Positions 57,301 to 64,000 of a stretch of 64,000 nt of DNA are shown one piece after another. The notes under the pieces are model-generated. The model ran no database searches and was not told the origin of the DNA. It was given only the letters and a program-made list of their open reading frames with translations. The stretch covers positions 62,001 through 126,000 of the forward strand of contig CADAGX010000002.1 in the NCBI GenBank assembly GCA_902787575.1, read 5' to 3'. Each line of letters starts with the position of its first letter. Positions within the stretch are counted from its first letter, which is position 1. The position numbers and the translations under genes are program-made. The stretch comes from an uncultured Bacteroidales bacterium (GTDB lineage: Bacteria; Bacteroidota; Bacteroidia; Bacteroidales; Bacteroidaceae).

Positions 57301-57308
57301 CAAAGGTA
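57301..57308 (-). promoter_or_regulatory. -7 promoter element of metK
   Basis: Minus-strand TACCTTTG; the predicted start is about 10 nt before the riboswitch-like element. At -33 a CTTG (57332-57329) is only a partial match. Confidence 0.55.
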
Positions 57309-57353
57309 GTGAGATTGTGCGACGTGGGCAAGCGAAAACCGAAATTTCTGCGG

Positions 57354-57890
57354 TCATTTTTCAGTTGCGACGGGCAGACTGATGACTTTCGCGCGCGCGT
57401 ATATATAATTATGTGTGTGCGCCCGTTGCGGTGTAGGCCGCAGCTTTTTCTTTCCGAAGGGAGTTTTTCGAGCGTCGTCGTCAGCCTTTTGTAATTCGGC
57501 AAGGGGAACCAAGACGAAGTTGCGCTCGTGCATGTGAGGATGAGGCAAGGTAAGTTGTGGCGTGGAGAGTTGCAGGTCGTCGTACGTAAGCAGGTCGATG
57601 TCGATCGTGCGGTCGTGATATACGCCATCTACACTTTTCTGCGTGCGCCCCAACTGCTGTTCTATCTGCTGCGTCAGGTCGAGACATTCCTGCGGCGTGT
57701 GGCTTGTCTCCACGCGACACGCACAATTCAGAAAACGATGTGTGCTTTCGAAACCTACTGCCTGTGATTCGTAGAAAGAACTCACGCGCCTGACGTGCCC
57801 CACACGTTCATCGATGAGACGGAGGGCACGCCGCAGGTTCGCCATCCTGTTGCCAAGATTCGAACCAAGCGAGAGGTAAAGCTCACTCAT
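57354..57890 (-). CDS. folK: 6-hydroxymethyl-7,8-dihydropterin pyrophosphokinase
   Basis: Transfers pyrophosphate from ATP to 6-hydroxymethyl-dihydropterin in folate synthesis. The 178-residue protein has the family features LYLSLGSNLGNRMANLRRAL, SSFYESQAVGF, and the metal-binding block YHDRTIDIDLLTYDDLQL with LPHPHMHERNFVLVPLAEL. After about residue 143 the sequence leaves the family pattern. The tail (RAHTHNYIYARAKVISLPV) is encoded by an alternating purine-pyrimidine tract. It is the last gene of the miaB-ftsX-DUF3098-uppP-truB-queA-folK run. Confidence 0.93.
   Translation of the reverse strand: MSELYLSLGSNLGNRMANLRRALRLIDERVGHVRRVSSFYESQAVGFESTHRFLNCACRVETSHTPQECLDLTQQIEQQLGRTQKSVDGVYHDRTIDIDLLTYDDLQLSTPQLTLPHPHMHERNFVLVPLAELQKADDDARKTPFGKKKLRPTPQRAHTHNYIYARAKVISLPVATEK
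57390..57422. repeat. Alternating purine-pyrimidine tract in the folK tail
   Basis: Thirty-three bases consist of CG, TA and TG dinucleotide runs (CGCGCGCGCG, TATATATA, ATGTGTGTGCGC) with a short AATT interruption. Such tracts are prone to Z-DNA and to slippage. It encodes the end of FolK. Confidence 0.8.
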
Positions 57891-57911
57891 GCGTGTGTTT
57901 TCTCGGGTTCC

Positions 57912-58994
57912 TTAGTCCTGCAAAATCAGCATTGCGTCGCCGTAGGTGCCGAAACGATAGCGCTTTTCTGGGTCGTTCTCGTTGAATTTCAGCGCTTCCT
58001 TGTATGCTTTCATCACCAAGTCGTAGCCGCCGTAAGCGCAAGTAAGCATCAAAAGTGTGGAATAAGGCATGTAAAAGTTGGCTATCATGGCCGATGCCAG
58101 ATGGAAGTCGTAGTCGGGAAAAATAAATTTATTCGTCCAACCGTCGAATTCCTTCAGTCGCCCGTCGGCAGACACGGCCGTTTCCAGTGCACGCTGCACG
58201 GTAGTTCCCACGGCCACGATGCGGCGTTCCTTATCTTTGGCTTCGTTGATAATCTTGCAGGCCTGTGCTTCTACGTGCATCTCCTCTGAATCCATCTTGT
58301 GCTTCGTGAGGTCTTCCACGTCTATATCGCGGAAACATCCCAAACCGCAGTGCAGCGTCACGAATGCGAAGTTGAGGCCTTTTATTTCCATCATCTTCAT
58401 AAGTTGAGGCGAGAAGTGCAGTCCTGCAGTTGGCGCAGTGACGGCTCCTTCTTTCTGTGCGAAGATGCACTGGAAATCATCTAAGTCCGATTTTTCTGAC
58501 TCACGTCGCAAAAGTTTTTTCGGAATGGGAGCTTCGCCCAAAGCATACAACTGACGCTTAAATTCCTCGTGTGGGCCGTCGTAAAGGAAACGCAGTGTAC
58601 GTCCGCGGCTCGTTGTGTTGTCAATGACCTCAGCCACCATCGACTCATTTTCGCCGAAGTAAAGCTTGTTTCCGATGCGAATTTTTCGCGCCGGGTCCAC
58701 GAGCACATCCCAAAGACGCATTTCGCGGTTCAGTTCCCGCAGCAGAAAGACCTCGATGCGTGCGCCGGTTTTTTCCTTGTTACCGTAGAGGCGTGCGGGA
58801 AAGACCTTTGTGTCGTTGAACACGAACACGTCGCCTTCGTCGAAGTACTCGAGGATATCGCGGAACGACTCGCGGTGTTCAATGATGCCGCTTTTGGCGT
58901 GAACCACCATGAGGCGACATTCGTCGCGGAAGCGGGCGGGGTACTGAGCGACACGTTCCTCGGAAAGTTTGAATTTGAATTGTGACAGCTTCAT
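57912..58994 (-). CDS. queA: S-adenosylmethionine:tRNA ribosyltransferase-isomerase
   Basis: Adds the epoxycyclopentanediol ring from SAM onto 7-aminomethyl-7-deazaguanine in tRNA, making epoxyqueuosine. The 360-residue protein contains [17 protein letters not shown] near the start, the conserved [13 protein letters not shown], the [17 protein letters not shown] block and THLHCG-like [11 protein letters not shown], and the YGDAMLIL ending. It lies 3 bp after truB and 21 bp before folK. Confidence 0.97.
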   Translation of the reverse strand: MKLSQFKFKLSEERVAQYPARFRDECRLMVVHAKSGIIEHRESFRDILEYFDEGDVFVFNDTKVFPARLYGNKEKTGARIEVFLLRELNREMRLWDVLVDPARKIRIGNKLYFGENESMVAEVIDNTTSRGRTLRFLYDGPHEEFKRQLYALGEAPIPKKLLRRESEKSDLDDFQCIFAQKEGAVTAPTAGLHFSPQLMKMMEIKGLNFAFVTLHCGLGCFRDIDVEDLTKHKMDSEEMHVEAQACKIINEAKDKERRIVAVGTTVQRALETAVSADGRLKEFDGWTNKFIFPDYDFHLASAMIANFYMPYSTLLMLTCAYGGYDLVMKAYKEALKFNENDPEKRYRFGTYGDAMLILQD

Positions 58995-58997
58995 ATC

Positions 58998-59678
58998 TTA
59001 CTTAGAGTCTAAATTTTCTATTGTTTGGCAATCTTCCACCCTAATGTCGCCCACTCGAGTGCGACGTAAGGCAATCAGATGTGCGCCGCTTTGTAATGCA
59101 GTTCCGATGTCGCGGGCTAGAGCGCGAATATACGTTCCTTTGCTACATACGACGCGTATTTCCATCTGCATTTGCGTGTCATCGAAGCGGATAAGTTCTA
59201 TCGCATCGATGACCAGCACCTTTGGTTTTAGTTCCACCTGCTTGCCTTGCCGAGCCAAATCATATGCACGTTTTCCGTCTACCTTTACGGCGGAAAATGC
59301 AGGCGGCACTTGTTCTATGCGCCCGACGAATGTGGTAAGCACTTCTTCCACCCGTTGTCGTGTGATGTGCGACGTGGGGTAGGTGGCGTCGATGGGCTTC
59401 TCCAGGTCGAAAGAGGGCGTGGTAGCTCCCAGTTGCAGCGTTGCCACGTACTCCTTCACGCCTGCCTGTAGTTCAGAAATGCGCTTCGTAGCGTGGCCGG
59501 TGCAGAGTATCATTACGCCTGTGGCCAGCGGATCCAAAGTTCCGGCGTGTCCAACCTTCAGCTTCTTTACGCCCAGCTTCTGGCAAAGTGTGCGTCGCAC
59601 CTTGGAAACCAAGTTGAACGAGGTCCAGCCGTAGGGCTTGTCATAACACAGGACGGCTCCTGCTTCGTAGTCCACCAT
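58998..59678 (-). CDS. truB: tRNA pseudouridine-55 synthase TruB
   Basis: Makes pseudouridine 55 in the T-loop of tRNA. The 226-residue protein has the opening DKPYGWTSFNLVSKVRRTL, the catalytic motif VGHAGTLDPLATGVMIL (Asp49), the PPAFSAVKVDGKRAYDLARQ block and VVCSKGTYIRALARDIG. The C-terminal PUA extension present in E. coli is absent, as usual for short forms. It lies 12 bp after uppP and 3 bp before queA. Confidence 0.96.
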   Translation of the reverse strand: MVDYEAGAVLCYDKPYGWTSFNLVSKVRRTLCQKLGVKKLKVGHAGTLDPLATGVMILCTGHATKRISELQAGVKEYVATLQLGATTPSFDLEKPIDATYPTSHITRQRVEEVLTTFVGRIEQVPPAFSAVKVDGKRAYDLARQGKQVELKPKVLVIDAIELIRFDDTQMQMEIRVVCSKGTYIRALARDIGTALQSGAHLIALRRTRVGDIRVEDCQTIENLDSK

Positions 59679-59690
59679 GCGCAGTTTCTG

Positions 59691-60491
59691 TTAGAGGACG
59701 AGGCACAGCAAGCCAACTACGGCACAATAGATGCCGAAGTACACCAGCCGGCCACGTTTTACGATGTCAATCATCCACTTGCAAGCCAAACAACCGCTCA
59801 CGAAGGCTCCCAGAAATCCAATCACGAGAGCCGATGTCGGGATGTTTGCCACGACGGCCTCTGCCTCGCCACCTGTGATTTTCAGTACATCGAGCAAGGC
59901 TTCGCCCAAAATGGGCGGAATGACCATCAGAAACGAGAACTGCGCCAGTTTTTCTTTCTTGTTGCCGAGCAGAATTCCCGTGGCGATAGTACTGCCGGAG
60001 CGGCTCAAACCGGGCAAAACTGCGACTGCTTGCGCCACGCCGATGAGCAGCGAGTCGAGCAGGCTGATGTCTTCCTTTTGCCTCGGACGGGCGTAATAGC
60101 TGAATGTGAGCAGTGCCGCCGTCACCAGCAAGCAGATGCCTACAATAGTCAGGCCGCTGCCGAAGATTTGCTCCACTTCGTCTTTGAAGAAGACGCCCAC
60201 GATTCCCACCGGAATCATGCTCACCAGGATACACAGCACGTAGCGGCGCGCGTCGTTCAGCAGGGGGCCGCGACTGAATGTACCTTGCAGCAATTTCCAT
60301 ATCTCGCGCCACAAGATGCAAATCGTGCTCAGCACGGTGGCAACGTGCACCAATACGGTAAATGCTAAGTTCTCTTCTCCGTTTACGCCGAAGAGATGGC
60401 TCACAATCGTCAGGTGGCCGCTGCTACTGACGGGCAAGTATTCTGTCAAGCCTTGGATGATACCCAAGAGTAGTGCCTGCAAATCTGTCAT
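59691..60491 (-). CDS. uppP: Undecaprenyl-diphosphatase UppP (BacA)
   Basis: Inner-membrane phosphatase that recycles undecaprenyl pyrophosphate for cell-wall synthesis. The 266-residue protein has the two conserved motifs [20 protein letters not shown] and [15 protein letters not shown] with about eight membrane segments. Its start overlaps the DUF3098 stop by 4 bp (ATGA), indicating coupling. Confidence 0.96.
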   Translation of the reverse strand: MTDLQALLLGIIQGLTEYLPVSSSGHLTIVSHLFGVNGEENLAFTVLVHVATVLSTICILWREIWKLLQGTFSRGPLLNDARRYVLCILVSMIPVGIVGVFFKDEVEQIFGSGLTIVGICLLVTAALLTFSYYARPRQKEDISLLDSLLIGVAQAVAVLPGLSRSGSTIATGILLGNKKEKLAQFSFLMVIPPILGEALLDVLKITGGEAEAVVANIPTSALVIGFLGAFVSGCLACKWMIDIVKRGRLVYFGIYCAVVGLLCLVL

Positions 60492-60730
60492 ACTTTGGCT
60501 TCGTTTTTAGAATTACGTCTCCACAGAATGGCCACTACGATGAACAGAAAGCCCAACAAGCTCACCAGCGGAGCCAACTTGATGCGGCGCGCACTGAAGA
60601 TTTCTGCGTTGAATACGCCTTCCTCGCTGCCGGCGCCCGACATGAGGATGAAGCCCAGAATCACCACTGCCATGCCTACGGCCAGCAGGATGTAGTTCAT
60701 TTTTCGAAATGCGAAGTCTTCCTTTCCCAT
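60488..60730 (-). CDS. DUF3098 small membrane protein
   Basis: An 80-residue protein with two membrane segments ([20 protein letters not shown] and [20 protein letters not shown]), starting [10 protein letters not shown]. The family DUF3098 is typical of Bacteroidota, and its members lie between ftsX and uppP, exactly as here. The function is unknown. The ATG at 60730 is chosen; the upstream in-frame stretch (QGDSKNNKRQRET) is not family-like. Confidence 0.85.
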   Translation of the reverse strand: MGKEDFAFRKMNYILLAVGMAVVILGFILMSGAGSEEGVFNAEIFSARRIKLAPLVSLLGFLFIVVAILWRRNSKNEAKV

Positions 60731-60789
60731 AGTTTCTCTTTGTCTCTTATTATTTTTGCTGTCGCCCTGTGGCGGCAACACGTGTTATT

Positions 60790-61653
60790 TCAGTACATTC
60801 TCTCCTCTCTCATTCTTAGGTAACGTGTCACGGAGAGATACGTGCAGACGCTGGTGAGCAACAGGCCGCAGAGCAGCACGCAAGCAAGCATCAGCAGCAC
60901 GTTGGTGCCTGTCACATATTGCAGTATGGCAGTGTCGTAGCGAGCCGCCCACCATATGCCACCCAATAGTACGACGTCTGCCAACAAGGCAGACAGCACG
61001 CCGGTGCCCAGCGACCGCAGCATGAACGGACGGCGGATGAAGCTCCATCGTGCGCCCACGAGCTTCATCGTGTGAATTGTGAAGCGATGCGAGTGGACAC
61101 TCAGCAGCACGGTGTTGTGGATGAGACTTACGCTTACGAGCACCAGTAAGCCTGCGATGACCAAAAGCACGAGCGAGACGTGCCGGAGGTTGCTGTTGAG
61201 ATTCTCCACGAGGTCTTTCTGATACATCACGTCGGCCACCGTTTTCATATCGCGCAGCTGTCGCGAGATCCATTGCAGGCTGTCGTTGCATGCATACGAC
61301 GGGCGCATTTTCAATTCCATTGTGATGGGAAACGGATTGCTCTCCATGAGTTCCATCGGGTCAATGCCCATCGATTTTGTCTGTTCGGCCAACGCTTCTT
61401 CGGCGCTGATGTATAGTAGCTCGCTAACGTACGGGCGCTGTTCCAGTTCCTGAGCCGTCTTTTTTGCCTCGGCGGCAGGTGTGTCGTCTTCCATCACCAC
61501 GGTAACGGTGAGGTTTTCGCGCACGCTGTCGGCCAAAACACGTGCCGTAAGTGCGAAGAGCACCACCAGTCCCAGCAGCACCAGCACCATCGTGGTGCTG
61601 ATGACGCTCGTCAGCGACTGCGGTCTCCATGTTATTTTTTTCTTCTTGCTCAC
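60790..61653 (-). CDS. ftsX: Cell-division permease-like protein FtsX
   Basis: With the ATPase FtsE, FtsX controls peptidoglycan hydrolases at the division septum. The 287-residue protein has one N-terminal membrane helix (VISTTMVLVLLGLVVLFALT), a periplasmic domain (about residues 45-160: VTVVMEDDTPAAEAKKTAQE and VSELLYISAEEALAEQ), and three C-terminal helices. The MKLVGARWSFIRRPFMLRSL coupling region is typical. The start codon is GTG. ftsE is not adjacent. It lies 7 bp after miaB. Confidence 0.92.
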   Translation of the reverse strand: MSKKKKITWRPQSLTSVISTTMVLVLLGLVVLFALTARVLADSVRENLTVTVVMEDDTPAAEAKKTAQELEQRPYVSELLYISAEEALAEQTKSMGIDPMELMESNPFPITMELKMRPSYACNDSLQWISRQLRDMKTVADVMYQKDLVENLNSNLRHVSLVLLVIAGLLVLVSVSLIHNTVLLSVHSHRFTIHTMKLVGARWSFIRRPFMLRSLGTGVLSALLADVVLLGGIWWAARYDTAILQYVTGTNVLLMLACVLLCGLLLTSVCTYLSVTRYLRMREERMY

Positions 61654-61660
61654 GTCTGTT

Positions 61661-62971
61661 TTACTGTTTCTCTACGCCAATCAGTGTGGCGCTGCTGCTG
61701 TCTGTGATTGTGGCGCGCACCGTCTGTCCCGGCCGGTGTCCGTTTCGGTCTATGATGACGACGCGGTTTTGACTTGTGCGGCCGAAAAGTTGCTCGCGGT
61801 TGCGTTTGCTTACGCCTTCCAGCAGCACGTCGAATTCCTGCCCGACGCATCGTCGGTTGCTTTGGGCAGAAAGTTCGTTTTGCAGTGCGATGAGTTCGTT
61901 CAGCCGGCGCAGTTTGGTCTCCTCGGGCACGTCGTCGGGCAGATGTCGGCTGGCGTACGTGCCGGGCCGCTCGCTGTATTTGAACATAAATGCGCTGTCG
62001 AAGGCGCATTCTCGCATGAGCTGCAGCGAAAGCTGGTGGTCTTCCTCCGTTTCGCCCGAGTAGCCGACAAATATATCGGTCGTCAGACCACAGTCGGGGA
62101 TAAGTCGGCGGATGGCTTCCACGCGCTCCAAGTACCACTCGCGGGTGTAGCGGCGGTTCATTCTTTGCAAGACACTGTTGCTGCCGCTCTGCACGGGCAG
62201 ATGTATGTGCCGACAGACGTTCGGTTCTTCGGCGATAACGCGCAGCGTCTCGTCGCTCATATCCTTGGGATGACTCGTGGTAAATCGTATGCGCATTCCC
62301 GGCACGGCGTGTGCCACCTGTCGGAGCAGGTCGGGGAAGCTGATGTCCTCCTGGCGGTAGCTGTTCACATTCTGCCCCAGCAGTGTCACTTCTTTGAATC
62401 CGCGCTGCTCCAGGTCCTTCACTTCGCTCAGAATGCTTTGTACGTCGCGGCTACGCTCGCGTCCTCTCGTGTAGGGGACAATGCAGTAGTGGCAGAAATT
62501 GTTGCAGCCACGCATGATGGTAACAAAACCGCTTATGTTAGGTCCGCAAAGCCGCTCCGGAATGATGTCGCGATACGTTTCGGTGGTAGAAAGTTCCACG
62601 TTGATGGCCTTCTGCCCACACTCCACCTGAGCCACCAACTCGGGCAGCGTCAAGTATGCGTCGGGTCCGACCACCAAATCTGCGTGATATTCCTCGATGA
62701 GGCTGTCCTTCACACGCTGCGCCATGCAGCCGAGCACGCCCACGATGAGGCTGCCACCCTTCTTGCGGCGCAGGCTTTGCAGAAATTCCAGCCGTCGCAA
62801 AATTTTTTGCTCAGCGTTGTCTCGTACCGAACACGTGTTCAGAAAAACGGCGTCGGCCTCTTCCACGGAATTGCACGGCTCGTATCCGGCCATTTTCATC
62901 ACCGAGGCGACGACTTCGCTGTCGGCAACATTCATCTGGCAACCGTAAGTTTCTATGAAAAGACGCTTCAT
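61661..62971 (-). CDS. miaB: tRNA-2-methylthio-N6-dimethylallyladenosine synthase MiaB
   Basis: Radical SAM methylthiotransferase acting on i6A37 of tRNA. The 436-residue protein has the N-terminal cluster cysteines in ETYGCQMNVADSEV and FLNTCSVRDNAEQKILRRL, with the third in GVLGCMAQR. The radical SAM motif is RGCNNFCHYCIVPYTRGRER. A TRAM domain forms the C-terminus (LLEGVSKRNREQLFGRTSQN). The ATG at 62971 is preferred because the promoter at 62998-63029 would exclude the longer in-frame start at 63052. Confidence 0.97.
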   Translation of the reverse strand: MKRLFIETYGCQMNVADSEVVASVMKMAGYEPCNSVEEADAVFLNTCSVRDNAEQKILRRLEFLQSLRRKKGGSLIVGVLGCMAQRVKDSLIEEYHADLVVGPDAYLTLPELVAQVECGQKAINVELSTTETYRDIIPERLCGPNISGFVTIMRGCNNFCHYCIVPYTRGRERSRDVQSILSEVKDLEQRGFKEVTLLGQNVNSYRQEDISFPDLLRQVAHAVPGMRIRFTTSHPKDMSDETLRVIAEEPNVCRHIHLPVQSGSNSVLQRMNRRYTREWYLERVEAIRRLIPDCGLTTDIFVGYSGETEEDHQLSLQLMRECAFDSAFMFKYSERPGTYASRHLPDDVPEETKLRRLNELIALQNELSAQSNRRCVGQEFDVLLEGVSKRNREQLFGRTSQNRVVIIDRNGHRPGQTVRATITDSSSATLIGVEKQ

Positions 62972-62997
62972 TTTGCTCCGAACACACTTTTGCGCTG

Positions 62998-63029
62998 CAA
63001 AGATACGAAAAAAAAGAGAGAAATGCAAA
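62998..63029 (-). promoter_or_regulatory. Promoter of the miaB operon
   Basis: Leftward TTTG (63029-63026), a 20-bp spacer beginning CATTTCTCTC, and TATCTTTG (63005-62998). The spacer is almost the same as in the radical SAM and VirE promoters. Confidence 0.75.
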
Positions 63030-63175
63030 TCGTGAGACCGCCTTTTGTTCATTCCGCACCCTGCGTCGGCAGCTTTCGCGGGGAAAGTTGCTACAGCGAG
63101 ACGTTATTTTGCCACAGGTCGTCTGTCAGCATAGCTGCTCAGGAGAGAGAGAAAACTGTAGGAAGTACGACTCGG

Positions 63176-63276
63176 AACCACACGTCGTTTTGTTTTTGCC
63201 ACGTGTAGTTTTGCTTCACGCGACGCGTCGCATTCGTCTCTGCGACGTGTAGTTTTGTGCGATGCGACGCGTGGCA
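63176..63276. repeat. Phased palindrome array E (five copies)
   Basis: Cores ACACGT (63180), ACGTGT (63201), ACGCGT (63223), ACGTGT (63245) and ACGCGT (63267) are spaced 21, 22, 22 and 22 bp. Contexts include GCGACGCGTCGCA and TGCGACGCGTGGCA, and the variant half-site AGTTTTG occurs twice. It lies upstream of the miaB promoter. The rest of 63030-63600 holds a T-rich stretch, a hairpin and no credible gene. Confidence 0.8.
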
Positions 63277-63500
63277 TAGCCTGCTTGCCGCTGTCTCAGA
63301 AAAAGTATGACATGTAGGTCAAAAAGAAGATGCGAATCGGGAACCGTAATTCGACCTTTGCTACGCAAAAATCTTAAATATAGTTAAAATTTCGCTAAAG
63401 TGAAAAATAAGGCAGTCGGAGGCTTGCTTTTTTCTAAGAAACTTCCGATTTTTGCCCTGTCGAATGTGATATTCGATTTTACTTTTAGTTTGTTTTGGTA

Positions 63501-63532
63501 GAAAGAAGGAGGTTCCTACACTTCCTTCTTTC
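63501..63532. terminator. Hairpin downstream of tRNA-Gln
   Basis: Stem GAAAGAAGG (63501-63509) / CCTTCTTTC (63524-63532). A T-run follows on the plus strand. For the leftward tRNA transcript the tail is not U-rich, so its role is uncertain. A 15-bp direct repeat (ACTTTTAGTTTGTTT) flanks it at 63481 and 63577. Confidence 0.4.
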
Positions 63533-63603
63533 GTCTTTTTTAAGTACAGCATGTCGCAGGAATACTCTTGCGCTTACTTTTAGTTTGTTTGTTGGCTGAA
63601 AAG

Positions 63604-63674
63604 TTGGGCTATCCGGTTTCGAACCAGAACTAAGACGACCAAAATGTCTTGTGCTACCATTACACCATAGCCCA
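63604..63674 (-). tRNA. tRNA-Gln (anticodon TTG)
   Basis: A 71-nt cloverleaf: acceptor TGGGCTA / TAGCCCA, D-arm GTGT AATGGTA GCAC, anticodon loop TTTTGGT (anticodon TTG), and T-arm TCTGG TTCGAAA CCGGA. One A-C pair closes the anticodon loop. CCA is not encoded. A leftward TACCTTTG -7 element lies at 63712-63705. Confidence 0.88.
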
Positions 63675-63750
63675 ATCCAAAGCAATCTTCTGAGATTGCG
63701 GCTGCAAAGGTAAAACAATTCTGCTTACCTTGCAAGGATTTCACGCGTTT

Positions 63751-64000
63751 TTATTTTGCAATCAACAGGAAATATTTCTTTTTTCCTTGTTGCACGAGCA
63801 GGTATTTGTCGTCCAGCAAGTCGGCGGCGCTCACGGTCTGGTCGAACGCCGACAGCTTCTCTTTGTTGAGACTGACGCCGCCGCCCTGAGTGAGCTTCCT
63901 CATTTCTCCCTTGCTGGCGAAGCATTTCGTGTGTTCCGCCATGAGATCTACAGCTTTTACGCCGTCGTTTAGCAGCTGCCGGCTGACTTCGAATTGGGGA
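63751..64000 (-). CDS. tyrS: Tyrosyl-tRNA synthetase, C-terminal part (runs off the right edge)
   Basis: About 82 C-terminal residues, ending [18 protein letters not shown]. The segment [20 protein letters not shown] is the S4-like RNA-binding domain that closes bacterial TyrRS. The catalytic domain with HIGH and KMSKS lies beyond the window. tRNA-Gln lies about 76 bp downstream with its own promoter element. Confidence 0.85.
   Translation of the reverse strand, partial: PQFEVSRQLLNDGVKAVDLMAEHTKCFASKGEMRKLTQGGGVSLNKEKLSAFDQTVSAADLLDDKYLLVQQGKKKYFLLIAK

Overview
The window looks like a chromosomal segment of a Bacteroidota bacterium, most likely Prevotellaceae. The evidence is the TTTG / TAnnTTTG promoters seen before many genes, the near absence of Shine-Dalgarno sites, Bacteroidota-type families (DUF4294, DUF2851, DUF3098, DUF4271, an MG2-type surface protein), a secreted protein ending in a type IX secretion sorting tail, and a BT4734-type VirE protein.

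Left end (1-7.1 kb). A leftward operon (radical SAM - mnmG - apt - uvrC) carries a perfect 16-bp parS palindrome between mnmG and apt. About 6 kb to the right, an AT-rich gene-free stretch before nadA holds a cluster of DnaA-box-like 9-mers. Genes mostly diverge from it, so I infer a replication-origin region. A 760-bp gap at 3.8-4.56 kb holds three promoter-bearing palindromes, a phased palindrome array and a solitary block of CCTACAC iterons.

7.1-18.4 kb is housekeeping: nadA, a CPA2-type antiporter, the overlapping DUF2851-thioesterase-dprA operon, then dapB - lepB - a catalytically dead lepB paralogue - wbqC-like - rluA-like, in part joined by ATGA overlaps.

18.5-31 kb is accessory. A type I restriction-modification operon (hsdM - dinD-like - membrane coiled-coil protein - hsdS - four-helix-bundle protein - hsdR) contains a four-helix-bundle cassette bounded on both sides by 19-bp CTAG-rich tandem repeats that begin at stop codons. 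Next is a VirE/VapE-type primase-helicase gene flanked by inverted ~110-bp iteron blocks with conserved spacing; the solitary block at 4.2 kb is the same structure. A small ORF, a GH43-type lipoprotein and a broken MNT/HEPN toxin-antitoxin pair follow.

31-41.4 kb: djlA-like and mutS (leftward), tRNA-Val(CAC), a 1405-residue T9SS-type surface protein, and typA.

41.5-64 kb is almost wholly leftward: an operon from a C1 peptidase through rbfA, a LolE-like permease, a sugar-ketoisomerase family protein, an acyltransferase-like protein and an MG2-type surface protein to a sugar-kinase-like protein and nhaA; a CoA-transferase; the metK - LOG - DUF4271 - hemD - rnpA - yidD cluster with a SAM-II-like riboswitch before metK; the miaB - ftsX - DUF3098 - uppP - truB - queA - folK cluster; tRNA-Gln(TTG); and the end of tyrS.

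The most unusual non-coding signals are: (i) five arrays of a 14-bp palindrome (TGCGACGYGTCGCA-like) phased at about 22 bp, (ii) the iteron-flanked VirE unit and its solo relative, and (iii) the CTAG-repeat-bounded four-helix-bundle cassette.
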